64,000 nucleotides of DNA. It comes from Fimbriimonadaceae bacterium. Its GTDB lineage: Bacteria; Armatimonadota; Fimbriimonadia; Fimbriimonadales; Fimbriimonadaceae. The DNA is taken from assembly GCA_026129685.1 (NCBI GenBank), contig JAHCHO010000006.1, positions 62,001-126,000 of the forward strand. The letters run 5' to 3'. This document shows positions 62,515 through 64,000 of the stretch, piece by piece. The notes under the pieces are model-generated. The model did no database searches and was not told the DNA's origin. It was given only the letters and a program-made list of their open reading frames with translations. The position numbers and the translations under genes are program-made. The number at the start of each line of letters is the position of its first letter. The stretch's first letter is position 1.

Positions 62515-63741
62515 GTGATCGGTGACTTCGAAAACTCGTTGCAGGAAGAACCACAGACCCGTGAGCAGCAGGTGCTGTTCTACGCGGCGCAAGGCATGAC
62601 CGACAAGGAGATCGCTCACCGCCTGGGGATCAGCCGGGAAACCGTGCTCACCTACTGGCGGCGCATCCGCCTGCGGCACGGGTCGGCGAGCCGGACCGAG
62701 GTCGTCGCCAAGTCCCTCCAGATCAAGGCGAGCGAGAAGATCAACGAGGTCGAGGACCACAACCAGCGCCTGCTCTTCGAAATCGCCGAACGCAAGCGCA
62801 TGGAGCTCCTCCTCGTCCAGGCGTCCTCCCGTCTGCGAACCCTTATGGACGCCCTCCACTCGGGCGTGCTGTTCGAGGACGACGCTGGCCGCGTCTCCTT
62901 CGTCAACCACGCCTTCTGCACGATGTTCGACATCCCCTTCCGACCGAAGGAGTACGTCGGGCAGGAGCACAAGAACCTGATTCAGCGCGCCAAGAAGGTG
63001 TTCACCGACGGCAACGCCTTCGCCGACCGGGTCACTGAACTGGAGCGGCTCGGCGAGCCCGTACGCGAGGAGCGCTTTGAGCTAATCGACGGCCGCGTCT
63101 TCGCCCTCGACTACCTGCCGATCGATCCCAGCGCTTCCGTCCAAGGCCACCTCTGGCACTTCCGCGACGTCACCGACACCGCCCACATCCATCGGCGGCT
63201 CGACGAGCACCGCGAGAAGCGCCGCTTCGTCTCCGAGATGGGCGCCGAACTCATCCTCGTGACGAACGACGCCGCCCGAAGCACCGTCGCCGCCTACTTG
63301 GAGCGGCTCGGCACGTCGGCGGGGGCGGACCGGGCCTATGTCAGCCTGGCCGGGCCGGACGGACGCGAGGCGGACGCCATCCAATGGTGCGCCCCGGGAA
63401 TCGAGCCGAAGGAAAGCTGCGTGCCCAAGTACAAAGGCTCGCAGAAGGCTTGGTGGCTCCAGCGGTTGCACGATTCCAGCGTCGTCAACGTGGACGCCAT
63501 CGAGAACATGCCGGGCGACGCCACCGACGAGAAAGCGGCCCTCGACCAATCGCACGTGCGCTCGCTCATGCTGGTGCCCGTGTCGGCGGAGGGCCGATTC
63601 GTCGGCTACATCGGTTTGGAGGCGGTCCGGGAGCCCCAACGCTGGGACGAAGAGGTGTCTTCCCTGCTCGAGGACACCGGACGACTCGTGTCGGCCCTGT
63701 TCCGTCGCCCGGAGGCGACCCGAACCGAGCGCAGCGCGTAA
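62515..63741 (+). CDS. LuxR-type HTH regulator with PAS and GAF domains
   Basis: A 408-residue cytoplasmic regulator with an unusual order: LuxR/GerE helix-turn-helix first (about 13-70, TREQQVLFYAAQGMTDKEIA then GISRETVLTYWRRI), a short coiled coil (72-100), a PAS domain (about 105-222, RTLMDALHSGVLFEDD start, HFRDVT end) and a GAF domain (about 240-395). LuxR domains normally sit at the C-terminus. The ligand is unknown. The start is GTG, with AAGGAAGG seven bases upstream; the frame is open for 130 codons before it without similarity. It is divergent from the surface-structure cluster and may control it. Confidence 0.85.
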   Translation: MIGDFENSLQEEPQTREQQVLFYAAQGMTDKEIAHRLGISRETVLTYWRRIRLRHGSASRTEVVAKSLQIKASEKINEVEDHNQRLLFEIAERKRMELLLVQASSRLRTLMDALHSGVLFEDDAGRVSFVNHAFCTMFDIPFRPKEYVGQEHKNLIQRAKKVFTDGNAFADRVTELERLGEPVREERFELIDGRVFALDYLPIDPSASVQGHLWHFRDVTDTAHIHRRLDEHREKRRFVSEMGAELILVTNDAARSTVAAYLERLGTSAGADRAYVSLAGPDGREADAIQWCAPGIEPKESCVPKYKGSQKAWWLQRLHDSSVVNVDAIENMPGDATDEKAALDQSHVRSLMLVPVSAEGRFVGYIGLEAVREPQRWDEEVSSLLEDTGRLVSALFRRPEATRTERSA

Positions 63742-63779
63742 GGCAAGCGTTGGGCCGCCGCCTGTCACAATGGGGCGGC

Positions 63780-64000
63780 ATGCCCGAAGCCAAGCCCATC
63801 GTCCGCATCGTCACCCTCGGGTGCGCCAAGAACGACGTCGACAGCGAGGAGATCGCGGGAGTCCTGCAAGGCGACGGCTTCCGCGTGGACGGCCTCGCGC
63901 CTCGCACGGAGGTAACGGTGATCAACACCTGCGGCTTCCTCGAGGCCAGCAAACAGGAGTCCATCGAGGCCATCCGGGAAGCGGTCAAGGCGAAAGCCGA
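63780..64000 (+). CDS. rimO: Ribosomal protein S12 methylthiotransferase RimO, 5' part
   Basis: A radical-SAM enzyme that adds a methylthio group to Asp89 of ribosomal protein S12. Only the first 73 residues are in the window. The N-terminal domain shows IVTLGCAKNDVDSEEIAG with the first cluster Cys, and VINTCGFLEASKQESIEAI with the second; this NTCGF..E..KQESI pattern separates RimO from MiaB. The ATG is eight bases after CACAAT. It follows the LuxR/PAS/GAF gene by 38 bases. Confidence 0.92.
   Translation, partial: MPEAKPIVRIVTLGCAKNDVDSEEIAGVLQGDGFRVDGLAPRTEVTVINTCGFLEASKQESIEAIREAVKAKA

Overview
This 64 kb window is chromosomal DNA from a G+C-rich (about two thirds G+C by eye), diderm-like free-living bacterium. 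A secretin, lipoproteins, a PEP-CTERM protein, DUF1501/DUF1800 proteins, dockerin-like C-termini and many short -10 boxes placed directly before start codons are together most reminiscent of Armatimonadota, class Fimbriimonadia. That placement is inferred from gene style, not from any database search. I see no phage, insertion sequence, CRISPR array, tRNA or rRNA gene. Almost everything is housekeeping or lifestyle genes in short, often divergent, transcription units.

Layout. 1-3.5 kb: str operon rpsL-rpsG-fusA-tuf (minus) with a near-consensus promoter and a terminator hairpin inside its leader. 3.5-9.4 kb: pheS plus a cupin, a PEP-CTERM protein with a textbook promoter, a ceramidase-like protein, and a pheT that lacks the usual N-terminal tRNA-binding domain. 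9.3-21.1 kb: a GT-C-like membrane protein, an alpha/beta hydrolase, a redoxin/cytochrome-like/copper monooxygenase fusion, a TlpA-like thioredoxin, rpsD, a C39-like peptidase, DUF1844, a YncE/phosphoesterase fusion and a dihydrolipoamide acyltransferase. 21.1-29.5 kb: secG, a metallophosphoesterase, GH38 alpha-mannosidase, a DprA-like protein, a PAS-GGDEF diguanylate cyclase and a MalG-like permease with a large extracytoplasmic insertion. 29.5-42.8 kb: DUF2272 protein, YceI, dnaK, small membrane and zinc-ribbon proteins, a Gfo/Idh/MocA oxidoreductase, a dockerin-tailed secreted protein, a lipoprotein, a GHMP kinase, mnmA, a VKOR-DsbA fusion, a methyltransferase and rplJ-rplL. 42.9-54 kb: a frameshifted RCC1-repeat lipoprotein, MATE transporter, nadE, YjbR, creatininase, lipid kinase, and the DUF1800/DUF1501 pair. 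54-64 kb: the main sigma factor, purF, a phytanoyl-CoA dioxygenase-like protein, a three-gene surface-structure candidate (small secreted protein, Ig-like secreted protein, secretin), a LuxR-HTH/PAS/GAF regulator behind a structured leader, and the start of rimO.

How it works together. The core is translation (str operon, rpsD, rplJL, pheS, pheT, mnmA, rimO), transcription (rpoD), folding (dnaK) and export (secG, secretin). Envelope redox proteins (VKOR-DsbA, TlpA-like, redoxin fusion) and secreted or anchored proteins form a second theme. Sugar use (alpha-mannosidase, sugar ABC permease, oxidoreductase, GHMP kinase) is a third, but these genes are scattered rather than in one locus.

The most striking window-wide signal is regulatory. 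More than a dozen genes have a TANNNT-type -10 hexamer ending only 5-8 bases before the ATG or GTG, which predicts leaderless mRNAs. Ribosomal and other long-leader genes keep conventional leaders. Other points for a second look are the truncated PheT, the permease insertion, the structured RNA before the LuxR/PAS/GAF gene, and the attenuator-like hairpin of the str operon.
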